A stretch of DNA of 64,000 nucleotides, taken from positions 1 to 64,000 of the forward strand of contig RXJA01000059.1 of the NCBI GenBank assembly GCA_003963455.1, given 5' to 3'. The notes below the pieces were generated by a model, which was not told the DNA's origin, ran no database searches, and worked only from the letters and a program-made list of their open reading frames with translations. How positions within the stretch are numbered: the first letter of the stretch is position 1; every line of letters begins with the position of its first letter. This document shows positions 54,163 through 63,225 of the stretch, piece after piece. The position numbers were made by a program, and so were the translations under genes. This stretch comes from Hyphomicrobiales bacterium. GTDB taxonomy: Bacteria > Pseudomonadota > Alphaproteobacteria > Rhizobiales > Rhizobiaceae.

Positions 54163-55020
54163 ATGTTTGAACTGCAAATCTATGTGGTGTCGGCGCTCGT
54201 TTCGGCTGCGATCTGGACCCTGCCCGCAGCTTCCATCTCGCTGATTTATGGCGTTCTGCGCTATCCGAGTTTTGCCATCACCGAGTTCATGACGCTTGGC
54301 GCTTATCTTGCCCTCTTCCTGAGTGGCTTTTCGCTGCCGCTATGGGCCGCGGCCATTCTTGCAGCGACACTGACCGGTGCCATCGCCCTCGGCTTCGACC
54401 AGACCTTTTTCAGATCGGTGCGCCGCGCCGGCGCGCTGCCTCCGGTGTTGCTGTCTCTTGGCCTTATGCTCTTCCTGCAGAATCTCGTTCGGTTCGTTTG
54501 GGGCAACAATGTGCTTCAGCTGCCAATTCCCATGGCACGGCCCTACAGCCTTGCGGGTTTCATCATTACCCCTTCTCAGATGGTGATCATCGTTTCGGTC
54601 GTGGCCATTTTGACGCTCAGCATCATTGCCCTTCGCCGGACTTCGTTTGGCAGGGCCATCCGGGCCATGGCGAGCAACCCGGAGCTGGCGGTCGTGACGG
54701 GCGTGCCGCAGGAGCTCATTTATGGCGGGGTGATTTTCATTGCCGGATTCTTGGCCGCGATCGGCGGCGTCGCCCTGGCAACCGAAACGACTTTGACGCC
54801 GCTGCTCGGCTGGCGGGTGCTGATTCCGCTGTTTGCCGTGGCCATCCTGGGCGGGTTGGGAAGTATTGTCGGCGCGGCCTATGCGGCCCTTCTGCTCGGG
54901 TTCGTCTCGGAATTCAGCCTGATGGTGTTGCCACCGACTTATAAGAGCGCCCTGGCATTTCTTGTTTTGGCCATCGTGCTGATCGTCAAGCCGACCGGAC
55001 TGGTCCGGACAGGGGATTGA
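54163..55020 (+). CDS. LIV-type ABC transporter permease (LivH)
   Basis: A 285-residue membrane protein with the LivH features SLIYGVLRYPSFAITEFMTL and FGRAIRAMASNPELAVVTGV, and AILGGLGSIVGAAYAALLLG near the end. ATG 54163, after AGGGCGG, gives the family N-terminus; the open frame extends further upstream without a good start. It pairs with the LivM-like gene 3 bases downstream. Confidence 0.92.
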   Translation: MFELQIYVVSALVSAAIWTLPAASISLIYGVLRYPSFAITEFMTLGAYLALFLSGFSLPLWAAAILAATLTGAIALGFDQTFFRSVRRAGALPPVLLSLGLMLFLQNLVRFVWGNNVLQLPIPMARPYSLAGFIITPSQMVIIVSVVAILTLSIIALRRTSFGRAIRAMASNPELAVVTGVPQELIYGGVIFIAGFLAAIGGVALATETTLTPLLGWRVLIPLFAVAILGGLGSIVGAAYAALLLGFVSEFSLMVLPPTYKSALAFLVLAIVLIVKPTGLVRTGD

Positions 55021-55023
55021 CCC

Positions 55024-55890
55024 GTGGCAGCCTATCTTGTTGCAATTTTGATCTTCGCGGCGATCTACGGGTTCGTTGCCCTGGGCTTGAACATCCAGTG
55101 GGGGCTGACGGGCCTGATCAACCTGGGTCAGGTGGCGTTCTTTGCCATCGGAGCTTACACTTTTGCCCTGCTTGCGCAGGCCGGCGTTCCGTTGATCGCG
55201 GCCTTGGCCGCGGCGGCGCTCTTGAGCAGCGGATTCGGATGGGCCGTAGCGCTTTTTTCCCCGCGCCTCAGGGAAGACTATCTGGCGATCGTCACGCTCG
55301 GCTTCAGCGAATTCATCAGGCTGATCTTCCTGAACGAGAAGTGGCTCGCCGGCGGTCCGGACGGTGTCGCAGGCATCCCAAGACCTTTGACGATCCCTGG
55401 TTTGGATACCGAGCTGTCCTTCCTGGTCATCTCGGCCATCCTGCTAACGATGGCGTTCTGGTTCACGGTGCGGCTGACGCGTTTTCCTATCGGCCGCACG
55501 CTGCGCGCCATCAGGGAAGATGAGCGGGTGGTGGCATCTGTCGGCAAGCCGACGCTGGCCTACAAAAGTCAGGCTTTCATGCTGGGCGCTGCGCTCGCAG
55601 GGATAGGGGGCGCTCTCTTTGCAAGCTACCTGACCTATATCTCGCCTGACATGTTCGGTCCCAATGTCAGCATCTACGTCCTGGCGGCTGTGCTGCTCGG
55701 GGCGCAAGGGTCCGCCTCGGGCACGCTTGTCGGCACCGCCATCGTCGCCGCCTTGCTGGAAGGAACGCGCCTGCTCAAGGACTACATCATCATCGTCGAC
55801 GGGGTTCAGCTGGCGGCCCTTCGTCTCATGACACTCGGTGTGGCCCTGATGGTGATTGTGGTGGTCCGCTATCGCTCGAGCAAGACCTAG
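55024..55890 (+). CDS. LIV-type ABC transporter permease (LivM)
   Basis: A 288-residue membrane protein starting at GTG. ALGLNIQWGLTGLINLGQVA and LGFSEFIRLIFLNEKWLAGG, then GRTLRAIREDERVVASVGKP, are LivM motifs. It forms the channel together with LivH. Confidence 0.92.
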   Translation: MAAYLVAILIFAAIYGFVALGLNIQWGLTGLINLGQVAFFAIGAYTFALLAQAGVPLIAALAAAALLSSGFGWAVALFSPRLREDYLAIVTLGFSEFIRLIFLNEKWLAGGPDGVAGIPRPLTIPGLDTELSFLVISAILLTMAFWFTVRLTRFPIGRTLRAIREDERVVASVGKPTLAYKSQAFMLGAALAGIGGALFASYLTYISPDMFGPNVSIYVLAAVLLGAQGSASGTLVGTAIVAALLEGTRLLKDYIIIVDGVQLAALRLMTLGVALMVIVVVRYRSSKT

Positions 55891-55908
55891 GCGGATTGGG
55901 AACCAGCA

Positions 55909-56673
55909 ATGAATGATATCCTCCTCGAAATCGCAGGTCTCAATAAGCGTTTTGGCGGTCTGCAAGCTGTCGATCGTTGCGGATTGTCGGTGCGCCACGG
56001 CTCCATAACCGGCCTTATCGGTCCCAACGGTGCAGGGAAATCGACGCTCTTCAACCTGATCACCGGGTTCCTGAAACCGGACACCGGCCAGGTCACGTTC
56101 GCGGGACATCGGATTGATGGGTTGCCGCCTCACGGCGTCGCCCGCCTTGGATTGCGCCGGACATTTCAGATACCGCATGAGCTCAAGCGCATGTCGGTGC
56201 TTGAGAACGTCATGCTCGTGCCGGAAAGGCAGACCGGCGATCGCCTGCTGTCCATTATTCTGCCCGGCAAGCGAGTGCGCCTGGAGGAAAGGGCCAATGA
56301 AGCGACTGCGAAGGACGTGCTTCGCCTTGTTGGCCTAGAGACCAAGGTCGATAGCCCGGCGGAATTGCTGTCGGGTGGCCAAAAGAAGTTGCTGGAGCTC
56401 GCCCGATGCCTGGTCAGCCGTCCGCAGCTGATGCTGCTGGATGAGCCGACCGCGGGGGTTAATCCAACGCTCATCCGCCATCTGATGTCGGTCATGCGGC
56501 AGGTCAATGGGCTCGGCATCACCCTGCTGGTGATCGAGCACAATATGAATGTCATCATGAAGCTGTGCGAGCAGATCATCGTGCTCGACCGCGGTCATGT
56601 CATCGCCAGCGGGAGCCCGTCACAAATCCAGCAGAACCCTCAGGTCCTGGATGCCTATCTCGGAGGCGTGTGA
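55909..56673 (+). CDS. LIV-type ABC transporter ATPase (LivG)
   Basis: A 254-residue ATPase: Walker A GPNGAGKST, the LivG-specific GLRRTFQIPHEL, signature LSGGQKKLLELAR, Walker B LMLLDEPTAGVNP, switch His in VIEHNMNVIM. It begins 18 bases after the LivM gene and is followed by LivF. Confidence 0.94.
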   Translation: MNDILLEIAGLNKRFGGLQAVDRCGLSVRHGSITGLIGPNGAGKSTLFNLITGFLKPDTGQVTFAGHRIDGLPPHGVARLGLRRTFQIPHELKRMSVLENVMLVPERQTGDRLLSIILPGKRVRLEERANEATAKDVLRLVGLETKVDSPAELLSGGQKKLLELARCLVSRPQLMLLDEPTAGVNPTLIRHLMSVMRQVNGLGITLLVIEHNMNVIMKLCEQIIVLDRGHVIASGSPSQIQQNPQVLDAYLGGV

Positions 56674-56675
56674 GT

Positions 56676-57434
56676 ATGACCGCAGAACTTCTCACTGCCG
56701 AGGGCCTTATCGCTGGCTACGGGGAAATGCAGATCCTGCATGGAGTAAGCGTCAAGCTCTCTCCAGGAGAGGTCGCGACGGTCATTGGGCCGAACGGTTG
56801 TGGAAAATCGACGCTTCTGAAGACCCTGGTTGGACTTCTGCGGCCAAGCCAAGGACGGATTGCGTTGTCTGGCCATGACATCACCCACGCGAGCACGCGC
56901 GCGCGCCTGCAGGCCGGTGTCGGATATGTGCCTCAGGTGAAAAATGTCTTCGCCAAGATGACCACGGAAGAGAACCTGCGGATGGGGCTCTTCGCCGTGC
57001 GGGCATCGCTCCACGAACGCCTGGACGCGGTGCGCAAGGTGCTGCCGGTCCTCAACGATTACTGGACCGCGCGTGCCGGAACGTTGAGTGGCGGACAGCA
57101 ACAGGTCGTCGCGCTTGGTCGGGCGCTGATGGCGGCGCCGAAGGTCCTGCTGCTGGACGAGCCAAGTGCCGGCCTGTCACCGAAGGCAACGAACGAAGTG
57201 TTTCGGCACATCCGCGATATCAGCACCGGGCACGGAGTTGCAGTGCTGCTGGTCGAGCAAAACGCTCATAAGGCGCTGGCGATCTCCGATCGCTGTTATG
57301 TTCTCGCCGAAGGCCGCAATCGGCTTGAGGGACCATCGCAGGCCATCGCGTCCAATGACGAGATTGGGCGGATCTATCTTGGCGCCGGCACGGATCAGCG
57401 CGACGAGGATCAGGGCGCCAACGTTGGCTCATAA
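56676..57434 (+). CDS. LIV-type ABC transporter ATPase (LivF)
   Basis: A 252-residue ATPase with Walker A GPNGCGKST, signature LSGGQQQVVALGR, Walker B VLLLDEPSAGLSP and VLLVEQNAHKAL. ATG 56676 follows CGGAGG and lies 2 bases behind the LivG stop; a longer upstream frame overlaps LivG and is not used. Last gene of the operon; it converges with the Lrp-type regulator 39 bases away. Confidence 0.94.
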   Translation: MTAELLTAEGLIAGYGEMQILHGVSVKLSPGEVATVIGPNGCGKSTLLKTLVGLLRPSQGRIALSGHDITHASTRARLQAGVGYVPQVKNVFAKMTTEENLRMGLFAVRASLHERLDAVRKVLPVLNDYWTARAGTLSGGQQQVVALGRALMAAPKVLLLDEPSAGLSPKATNEVFRHIRDISTGHGVAVLLVEQNAHKALAISDRCYVLAEGRNRLEGPSQAIASNDEIGRIYLGAGTDQRDEDQGANVGS

Positions 57435-57473
57435 GACGGTGGCAGCGCCAACGGTGGCCGTTTGCCCCAGCGC

Positions 57474-57947
57474 TCACTGCTCCATGAAAGGTGGAAGCGA
57501 TGTATTCTTTTCATTCTGGAGGATAATATAGGAGTAAGAGTCCTTGACACCCTCGATGCTCGTTAAGTCCTTTAGAAGGAAATCATGGAGATGCCGAAGA
57601 TTCCTGAAGCTAGCCTTGATGATGATATCATATGTTCCTGTGGTGATGGAAACATGTTCAATAAAGCTAAATTCCTTCAATACTGTGGCAACCGCGCTGA
57701 TCGCGGCCCATTCTGTGTCGATGCCAACAAAAGCTGACACTTCATATCCGAGCAGCGCGGGGTCGGCGGACGCCCTTATGTTGACGATACCGTCCCCAAG
57801 AAGCTGGTTGAGCTTCTTGCGGACCGTAGGCTCACTGATCCCCAGGCGCCGGGCCAGTTCAGTCGTGGGCATCCGCCCGTCCTCCTGCAACAGCTCGATG
57901 AGCCTTTTTTCGGTGTTTGCCAGTTCATTTTGCTCAGGACTGCTCAT
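57474..57947 (-). CDS. Lrp/AsnC family transcriptional regulator
   Basis: A 157-residue regulator. The winged helix is LIELLQEDGRMPTTELARRL followed by GISEPTVRKKLNQLLGDGIV; the C-terminal RAM ligand domain has GYEVSAFVGIDTE and VSITTGTYDIIIKA. ATG 57947 with GGAACGGAG upstream gives the normal length. It is divergent from the second M24-family gene. Lrp-type regulators with M24 hydrolases recall DoeX/DoeA of ectoine breakdown, but no doeB or eut genes are in the window. Confidence 0.9.
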   Translation of the reverse strand: MSSPEQNELANTEKRLIELLQEDGRMPTTELARRLGISEPTVRKKLNQLLGDGIVNIRASADPALLGYEVSAFVGIDTEWAAISAVATVLKEFSFIEHVSITTGTYDIIIKASFRNLRHLHDFLLKDLTSIEGVKDSYSYIILQNEKNTSLPPFMEQ

Positions 57948-58170
57948 GCTCCGTTCCCTTTCGTACAGCGGCTTTGCGGACCACTTGGTTGGATGCCAAC
58001 ATTTTATCATTTTTGAAACTGCTGTCGGTCAATTTTCCTTTTCTCGAAAATCTTATAGCCAAATTTGACGTATTCCGATTGACTGAGGCCTCTGGCTGTG
58101 CTCCCTTGCGGCTGCGAATGGCCTTGCGCGGTAAGTCAGCCTGAATGAGACTTGAAAAGGAATAGGGTGG

Positions 58171-59361
58171 ATGACCGAAGCGGCGAGGCAAATTCCAGCA
58201 CTCATCGAATTGCCGTTCGAAAAAGAGGAGTTTGCGTGGCGGCGCGAGCGCCTGTTGGACCTGATGAAGCGTGCCGACATGGATGCTCTCGTGCTCTCCA
58301 GCGTCTCGAATTACTATTACGTGTCGGGTCTCGCAACCAACGTTCCTCTTGGCGTTCTTGCACTTGTGATTCGCTCGGATGGTCGGGGATTCTGGATTGG
58401 GCGGCGCAGCGAGATGACCAATGTCGAAACCTTCATGGTTGCCTCTGCATGGTCAGAAATCGCACGCGCGATCGCCGATGAGGAAAATACCTATGAGGTG
58501 GTCGGCCAAGCCATCGCCAAACTGATGCCTGCCGGCGCCAAAGTAGGCTTCGAGCTCAACGCGGCTTCGATGCCGGCGAACGGCATCAACACCGTCGCCC
58601 TGCATGCTTCCGGCATAGAGATCCTAAACGGTTCGGGCCTGGTTGAATCCTTGCGCGTGATAAAGTCACCCAGAGAACTCTCTTATCTGCGGGCCGCCGG
58701 CAAGATGACCGCCGCGGTGATCCGCGAGACGGTGACGGGCATTGTCGAAGGTCAGACCGATTCGGGACTGGCCTCACGGGCTTTCGCGGCTTTGGCCCGT
58801 CTGGGGAGTGACCCGCAGCCAGTCAGTCCGACAATTGTTTCGGGCCCACGCAGCGCGCTCGCGCACGCTACGTTCTCGAATTCGCCGATTGAGCGCGGCG
58901 AGCTCATAACGATTGAAATAGGGGCTGTCGTTGCGCGCTATTGCACACCTGCCTACCGGATCGCGATGCTGGGCCGGCCAAGCGCAGAGCTCGCCCGCTT
59001 TCATGACGCATCTCGAGCGGGCCTGTTGGCGGCGCTGGAGAAGATTGGCCCGGGGATGACGTCGCACGAAGCTGACCGCGTCGTGCGGGAAGCCATAACA
59101 GATGCCGGCTATTCCGAATATTTCACGGTCAGGGCGGGATACAGCATCGGGCTGGGTTTTGTTCCAAGCTGGGATGAGGACCACATCATGAAATTGAGAC
59201 CTCGTGATGAAAGGCCTTTGCGGTCAGGGATGGCCTTTCACATCGTTCCAGCCCTCTACAAGCTTGGAACCGGGGCCGTTTGTTGTTCGAACAGCATCGT
59301 TATTACTGATGATGGCACAGAGGCTCTCGTGCCTGTCGAACCGGAATTGCTCATAGCCTAG
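58171..59361 (+). CDS. M24 family metal-independent hydrolase (ectoine hydrolase/creatinase-like)
   Basis: A 396-residue protein with the two-domain creatinase/aminopeptidase P layout. None of the usual Asp/Asp/His/Glu/Glu metal ligands is in place: LITIEIGAVVARYCTPAYR, RAGYSIGLGFVPSWDEDH and GMAFHIVPALYKLGTGAVCC occupy those positions. The last two segments are close to the pattern of DoeA-type ectoine hydrolases. It probably opens or hydrolyses a small C-N ring or amide in the cytoplasm. It is divergent from the Lrp-type gene and only distantly similar to the M24 protein at 51.6 kb. Confidence 0.82.
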   Translation: MTEAARQIPALIELPFEKEEFAWRRERLLDLMKRADMDALVLSSVSNYYYVSGLATNVPLGVLALVIRSDGRGFWIGRRSEMTNVETFMVASAWSEIARAIADEENTYEVVGQAIAKLMPAGAKVGFELNAASMPANGINTVALHASGIEILNGSGLVESLRVIKSPRELSYLRAAGKMTAAVIRETVTGIVEGQTDSGLASRAFAALARLGSDPQPVSPTIVSGPRSALAHATFSNSPIERGELITIEIGAVVARYCTPAYRIAMLGRPSAELARFHDASRAGLLAALEKIGPGMTSHEADRVVREAITDAGYSEYFTVRAGYSIGLGFVPSWDEDHIMKLRPRDERPLRSGMAFHIVPALYKLGTGAVCCSNSIVITDDGTEALVPVEPELLIA

Positions 59362-59680
59362 GAGCGCCCCAAATGTGTGGCCAGCTGGCGACGCCGCGGG
59401 CCTGAAGGAAACCAGGATGGCAAGAGGGGTCTCGCGCTACATTGACATTCACAACAGAGCTGCCGTATGGAGGTTGCGGCGTTTGGTAGTATTGTAAGCT
59501 CCTGCGCCATCATGCGCTAAGCATTGGCTGGCAATGACGCCGGCAACATCTCGGCAATCACGCCATAAGTCAGGCTCTCTTCGAGAAAACGAAGTGTCAG
59601 CCTATCTGATGGCGTTTTTTTGTGCCACGGTTTCTCGAAACACCTGACTTTTGTCTAAAACAATACAAGAGGATGGAACC
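59362..59680 (+). promoter_or_regulatory. Leader region of the amino-acid ABC/ureohydrolase operon with ANTAR-like hairpins
   Basis: P1 is GCTGGC-AATGAC-GCCGGC (59527-59544), a 6-bp stem with a six-base loop having A1 and G4. After 8 bases comes P2, GGC-AATCAC-GCC (59553-59564), A1 but C4. The 3' side of P2 is the start of a long terminator stem, CGCCAT...ATGGCG (59561-59614), followed by 7 T. The design matches leaders 1-3. No ANTAR gene is adjacent, so the AmiR-like protein at 47.2 kb or one outside the window would have to act. Confidence 0.65.
59561..59621 (+). terminator. Conditional terminator in the 59.5-kb leader
   Basis: Outer stem CGCCAT/ATGGCG, middle AGGCT/AGCCT, inner CTTCG/CGAAG, then TTTTTTT. 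It lies 60 bases before the first gene, so it must be read through or prevented for expression. Confidence 0.75.
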
Positions 59681-60535
59681 GTGTTTAGAAAAGTGACTCT
59701 TTCCAAATCATTCGCTGTTGCGGCGACGTTGGCACTGTGTGTTGCCAGCGCTCAGGCCGTCGAAATTCCCAAGGACATCCAGGATTCCGGAAAATTGGTT
59801 TTAGGGACCTCTGCCAGCGTCGGCTTGCCCTGGTCGAGCACCAAGGAAGGAACGACAGACCAGTTTATCGGTTTCGACCACGACCTGGCCATGGCGATCG
59901 CAGCCAAGCTCGGTCTCAAGCTCGAGGTCGCCAATATGGGCTTTGATTCTCTTATCCCCTCCCTGCAGGCCGGGCGCGTCAACATCGTGATCTCCGGCAT
60001 GTTCGATTCGGCGGCGCGGGAGAAGAAGGTAGACTTCATCGACCATGCCATCGGCGGCTCAGCGATGCTCGTCAAGGTGCATGGGGCTGACGACATCAAG
60101 TCGCGCGATGATCTTTGCGGCCACAATGTTTCCAGCTTGCGCGGATCGGTCGAGACGACCAGCGCAACCGAAATTTCCAAGAATTGTGTCGCGGCGGGCA
60201 AGGCGGCCGTCAACGTGCAGACATTCCCTGACACCAGCTCGCAATTGGCGGCGCTGTCCAGCGGCCGTACCGATGCTGTGCTCGGAGACCTCGAATATCT
60301 CGGTTTGACGGCGGCCAAGCTGCCCGACCAATTCCGGCTGGCCGGAGAGGCGTTCAACTCCGGACCTGTCGGGATTGCGGTTCCGAAGGGATCCTCGCTG
60401 GGTCCGGCTATCGTGGCAATCCTGGACGAGTTGATCAAGGACGGAACGTACGACAAGCTCTTCAAGCAGTATCAGTTTCCGGAGATCGCACGCGTATCAA
60501 AGGCGGTTCTCAACGGGGCCTCGGCCAACAAATGA
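59681..60535 (+). CDS. Amino-acid-type ABC transporter substrate-binding protein
   Basis: A 284-residue periplasmic protein. The Sec signal (FRKVTLSKSFAVAATLALCV, cleavage after AQA) is followed by the family-3 SBP pattern: GKLVLGTSASVGLPWSS, FIGFDHDLAMAIAAKLGL, NMGFDSLIPSLQAGRVNIVI and the DAVLGDLEYLGL segment. GTG 59681 follows AGAGGA. The ligand is likely a charged amino acid or amidino compound, judging from the ureohydrolase in the operon. Overlaps the permease gene by ATGA. Confidence 0.92.
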   Translation: MFRKVTLSKSFAVAATLALCVASAQAVEIPKDIQDSGKLVLGTSASVGLPWSSTKEGTTDQFIGFDHDLAMAIAAKLGLKLEVANMGFDSLIPSLQAGRVNIVISGMFDSAAREKKVDFIDHAIGGSAMLVKVHGADDIKSRDDLCGHNVSSLRGSVETTSATEISKNCVAAGKAAVNVQTFPDTSSQLAALSSGRTDAVLGDLEYLGLTAAKLPDQFRLAGEAFNSGPVGIAVPKGSSLGPAIVAILDELIKDGTYDKLFKQYQFPEIARVSKAVLNGASANK

Positions 60536-61419
60536 GTAGCGCGGATTGCGCCTCCGGGGCCCGCTCCCCTTCGTTGACGGATGAGCAATTGGCTGCGGCG
60601 GAGCTGCAGCCCCGGAGGAACATCTGGACGTGGGTGGCGGCGATCATCGCCGCCCTCATCGTCTTGCAGATGGGCTACTCCATGGTCACCAATCCTGGGT
60701 TCGGATGGGGCGTGGTCGGCCAGTATTTCTTCGCACCGCAAGTCTTGACCGGCCTCGCCACCACGCTGGTCTTGACAGCGGTATCGATGACGGCTGCCCT
60801 GTTTATTGGCATCATCATGGCAGTGTCGGCCGACAGTAAAAACCTGGTGCTATCCACGATTGCCAAATCCTTCGTCTGGCTTTTTCGTGCCATACCGCTC
60901 CTGGTCCAGATCATCTTCTGGTACAATCTGGCCGCGCTCTACCCAAGGATTTCTCTTGCACTTCCGCTCTACGGGCCGCTATTCGCAATCAATACCAATG
61001 AAGTGATTACCTCGCTCGGTGCCGCGTTCATCTCGTTGTCACTGAACGAGGGTGCCTATATGGCGGAAATCGTCAGGTCAGGCTTGAACTCCGTCGACCA
61101 CGGGCAACGCGAAGCGGCACGGGCCCTTGGCATGTCGTCTTGGAGTTCCTTCAGTCGGATCATCTTGCCGCAAGCGATGCGTGTCATCATTCCGCCGACA
61201 GGCAACGAGGCGATTTCAATGCTCAAATACACCTCGCTGGTTAGCGTGATCGCGCTACCGGAGCTCCTCTACTCGACGCAATTGATCTCGTCCCAGAACT
61301 TCGAAGTGATCCCGATGCTGCTTGTGGCCAGTCTCTGGTATCTGATTGTCACGACCATTCTAACGGCCGTCCAATCCCGCATTGAGCGCAGATTCTCCCG
61401 ATCGGTGACCAAGCGATGA
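60532..61419 (+). CDS. Amino-acid ABC transporter permease (HisM/GlnP type)
   Basis: A 295-residue membrane protein with a long N-terminal cytoplasmic part (about 35 residues), then VLTGLATTLVLTAVSMTAAL and the EAA loop HGQREAARALGMSSWSSFSR with ILPQAMRVIIPPTGNEAISM. A single permease gene is present, so the channel is presumably a homodimer. Both ends overlap neighbours by 4 bases. Confidence 0.93.
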   Translation: MSSADCASGARSPSLTDEQLAAAELQPRRNIWTWVAAIIAALIVLQMGYSMVTNPGFGWGVVGQYFFAPQVLTGLATTLVLTAVSMTAALFIGIIMAVSADSKNLVLSTIAKSFVWLFRAIPLLVQIIFWYNLAALYPRISLALPLYGPLFAINTNEVITSLGAAFISLSLNEGAYMAEIVRSGLNSVDHGQREAARALGMSSWSSFSRIILPQAMRVIIPPTGNEAISMLKYTSLVSVIALPELLYSTQLISSQNFEVIPMLLVASLWYLIVTTILTAVQSRIERRFSRSVTKR

Positions 61420-62195
61420 GCGATCCGTCACATAACCCGATACGCGCGCGGGGCATCCGCAAATCCTTCGGTTCACTGGCGGTCTTGAAGGGTGTCGACC
61501 TCGATCTGGCCAAGGGGGAAGTCCTTTGCATCCTGGGTCCCTCAGGCTCTGGCAAGAGCACTTTGCTGCGCTGCATCAACCATCTTGAACAGCCCGACGC
61601 CGGGATGGTGCTCCTACACGGCGTTCCAGTCGGCTATCGTCAGGTCGGGAGTAAATTCCGTGAGCTGCGAGAAGCGGAGATCCAAAGGCAACGAGCCAGT
61701 ATGGGGATGGTGTTCCAGCGGTTTAATCTCTTTCCCCATCTGACGGCCCTCCAAAACGTCATGGAGGGCACCCTTACGGTGTTGCGTTTGCCCTATGCGC
61801 AGGCAAAGGAGCGTGGCGAACGCCTCTTGAGCCAAGTGGGTCTTTCCGAGAAGGCGGATGCTTATCCCGGCACGCTGTCAGGGGGACAGCAGCAACGCGT
61901 TGCGATCGCACGCGCCTTGGCGATGGAACCTTCAGTCCTGCTCTTCGACGAGCCGACCTCTGCGCTGGACCCCGAATTGGTCGGCGAGGTCCTGGATGTG
62001 ATGCGGACGCTGGCTGTGTCGTCTTCGATGTCCATGATCGTCGTGACACATGAGGTCGGATTCGCCCGCAACGTCGCCGACCGGGTAATGTTCATGGACG
62101 GGGGTGTCGTGGTCGAGGAAGGTCCAGCGGCGTCGGTGTTGACCAATCCCTCGCACGAGCGAACACGCAGTTTCCTGCGACGGATCCTCGAATAA
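61416..62195 (+). CDS. Amino-acid ABC transporter ATPase (GlnQ/HisP type)
   Basis: A 259-residue ATPase with Walker A GPSGSGKST, signature [15 protein letters not shown], Walker B LLFDEPTSALDP and VVTHEVGFARNVADRV. A short insertion near residues 70-90 (VGYRQVGSKFRELREAEIQR) precedes the Q-loop, which is seen in this subfamily. It completes the importer. Confidence 0.94.
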   Translation: MSDPSHNPIRARGIRKSFGSLAVLKGVDLDLAKGEVLCILGPSGSGKSTLLRCINHLEQPDAGMVLLHGVPVGYRQVGSKFRELREAEIQRQRASMGMVFQRFNLFPHLTALQNVMEGTLTVLRLPYAQAKERGERLLSQVGLSEKADAYPGTLSGGQQQRVAIARALAMEPSVLLFDEPTSALDPELVGEVLDVMRTLAVSSSMSMIVVTHEVGFARNVADRVMFMDGGVVVEEGPAASVLTNPSHERTRSFLRRILE

Positions 62196-62269
62196 AGCGG
62201 CACCTCCGCGCGACAGAATCGCTCGGAGCGCGCCTTCAGAGCAATCTCCATAGATCGATAGGTTAGGCC

Positions 62270-63223
62270 ATGACTTCGATACTCAAGGTCCCATCGCCGG
62301 GACCGACTTTCTTTGGATGTCCCGTAGCGGAGGACCTGGACAAGCTTCAAGCCGACATTGCCATCCTAGGTATCCCCGTCGGATATCCCTATTCTCGCCA
62401 GGAGCTTCACTCCGACCAGTCGACAGCGCCTGCGGCGCTTCGTGCTGCCACGGTGCGGCGTGACTTTCCAAACCAACAGTACGATTTCGACGTCGGAGGG
62501 ACCTTGTTTCGCGACAAGGCTATTCGAATGGTCGATTGCGGCGATGTCCTGGTCGACGAGGAGGATCTTGGCGGCACCTCCAAAAGAGCGGAGACGACTG
62601 TCCGCAAGATACTCAAATCCGGTGCCTTGCCGATCATTGTCGGTGGCGATCATAGCATCCCCATCCCGGTGCTGCGTGCTTTCGATGCCGAGCCGGCGCC
62701 GGTCACGATCATCCAGATCGACGCCCATATGGACTGGCGCGATGAGCTGAACGGCGTTTCAGAAGGATTTTCCAGTCCCATGCGCAGGCTCTCCGAGATG
62801 GCGCATGTCGGCGCCTTTTTCCAAATTGGTCTGAGGGGGCAAGGCAGCGCGAGGACGGGAGAGATCGAGGCAGCCATGGCCTATGGCGCCACAATTGTTT
62901 CCGCCTATGACGTGCACGAGGACGGCATGCAGTCCGTCTTGGACAAAATTCCCGATGGCGGCAGATATTACATCACCCTCGACGCCGATGGCATGGATCC
63001 CTCGGTAATGCCTGCGGTCGGTTATCCGGCGCCAGGTGGGCTGACTTACCACCAATTGCGCAAGTTGCTGCTCGGCCTGGTTGGCAAGGGCCGCGTGGTG
63101 GGGATGGACATCGTCGAGCTCTCTCCTTCGCGCGATATCAACGGGTTGTCGATGGTTGCCGCCTCCCGCGTCATCAACATGCTCGTCGGCGGCGCTGTGA
63201 GAGCGGGGTATTTCGACAAATAG
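62270..63223 (+). CDS. Ureohydrolase (agmatinase/arginase/guanidinase family)
   Basis: A 317-residue dinuclear-metal hydrolase that releases urea from a guanidino compound. The metal ligands are complete: His in IVGGDHSIPI, Asp-His-Asp in IDAHMDWRD, and Asp-Asp in TLDADGMDPSVMP. VGYPAPGGLTYHQLR and GMDIVELSPSRDINGLS are also standard. Annotation would default to agmatinase, but guanidinobutyrase, guanidinopropionase or guanidinase are as possible. It follows an amino-acid-type importer, so the guanidino compound is probably taken up. Confidence 0.9.
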   Translation: MTSILKVPSPGPTFFGCPVAEDLDKLQADIAILGIPVGYPYSRQELHSDQSTAPAALRAATVRRDFPNQQYDFDVGGTLFRDKAIRMVDCGDVLVDEEDLGGTSKRAETTVRKILKSGALPIIVGGDHSIPIPVLRAFDAEPAPVTIIQIDAHMDWRDELNGVSEGFSSPMRRLSEMAHVGAFFQIGLRGQGSARTGEIEAAMAYGATIVSAYDVHEDGMQSVLDKIPDGGRYYITLDADGMDPSVMPAVGYPAPGGLTYHQLRKLLLGLVGKGRVVGMDIVELSPSRDINGLSMVAASRVINMLVGGAVRAGYFDK

Positions 63224-63225
63224 CC

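Noticed and set aside
59521..59621. Guanidine-I, -II or -III riboswitch before the ureohydrolase operon
   Set aside because: Tempting given the ureohydrolase, but the conserved ykkC core and the ACGR loops of mini-ykkC are absent; loops are AATGAC and AATCAC.
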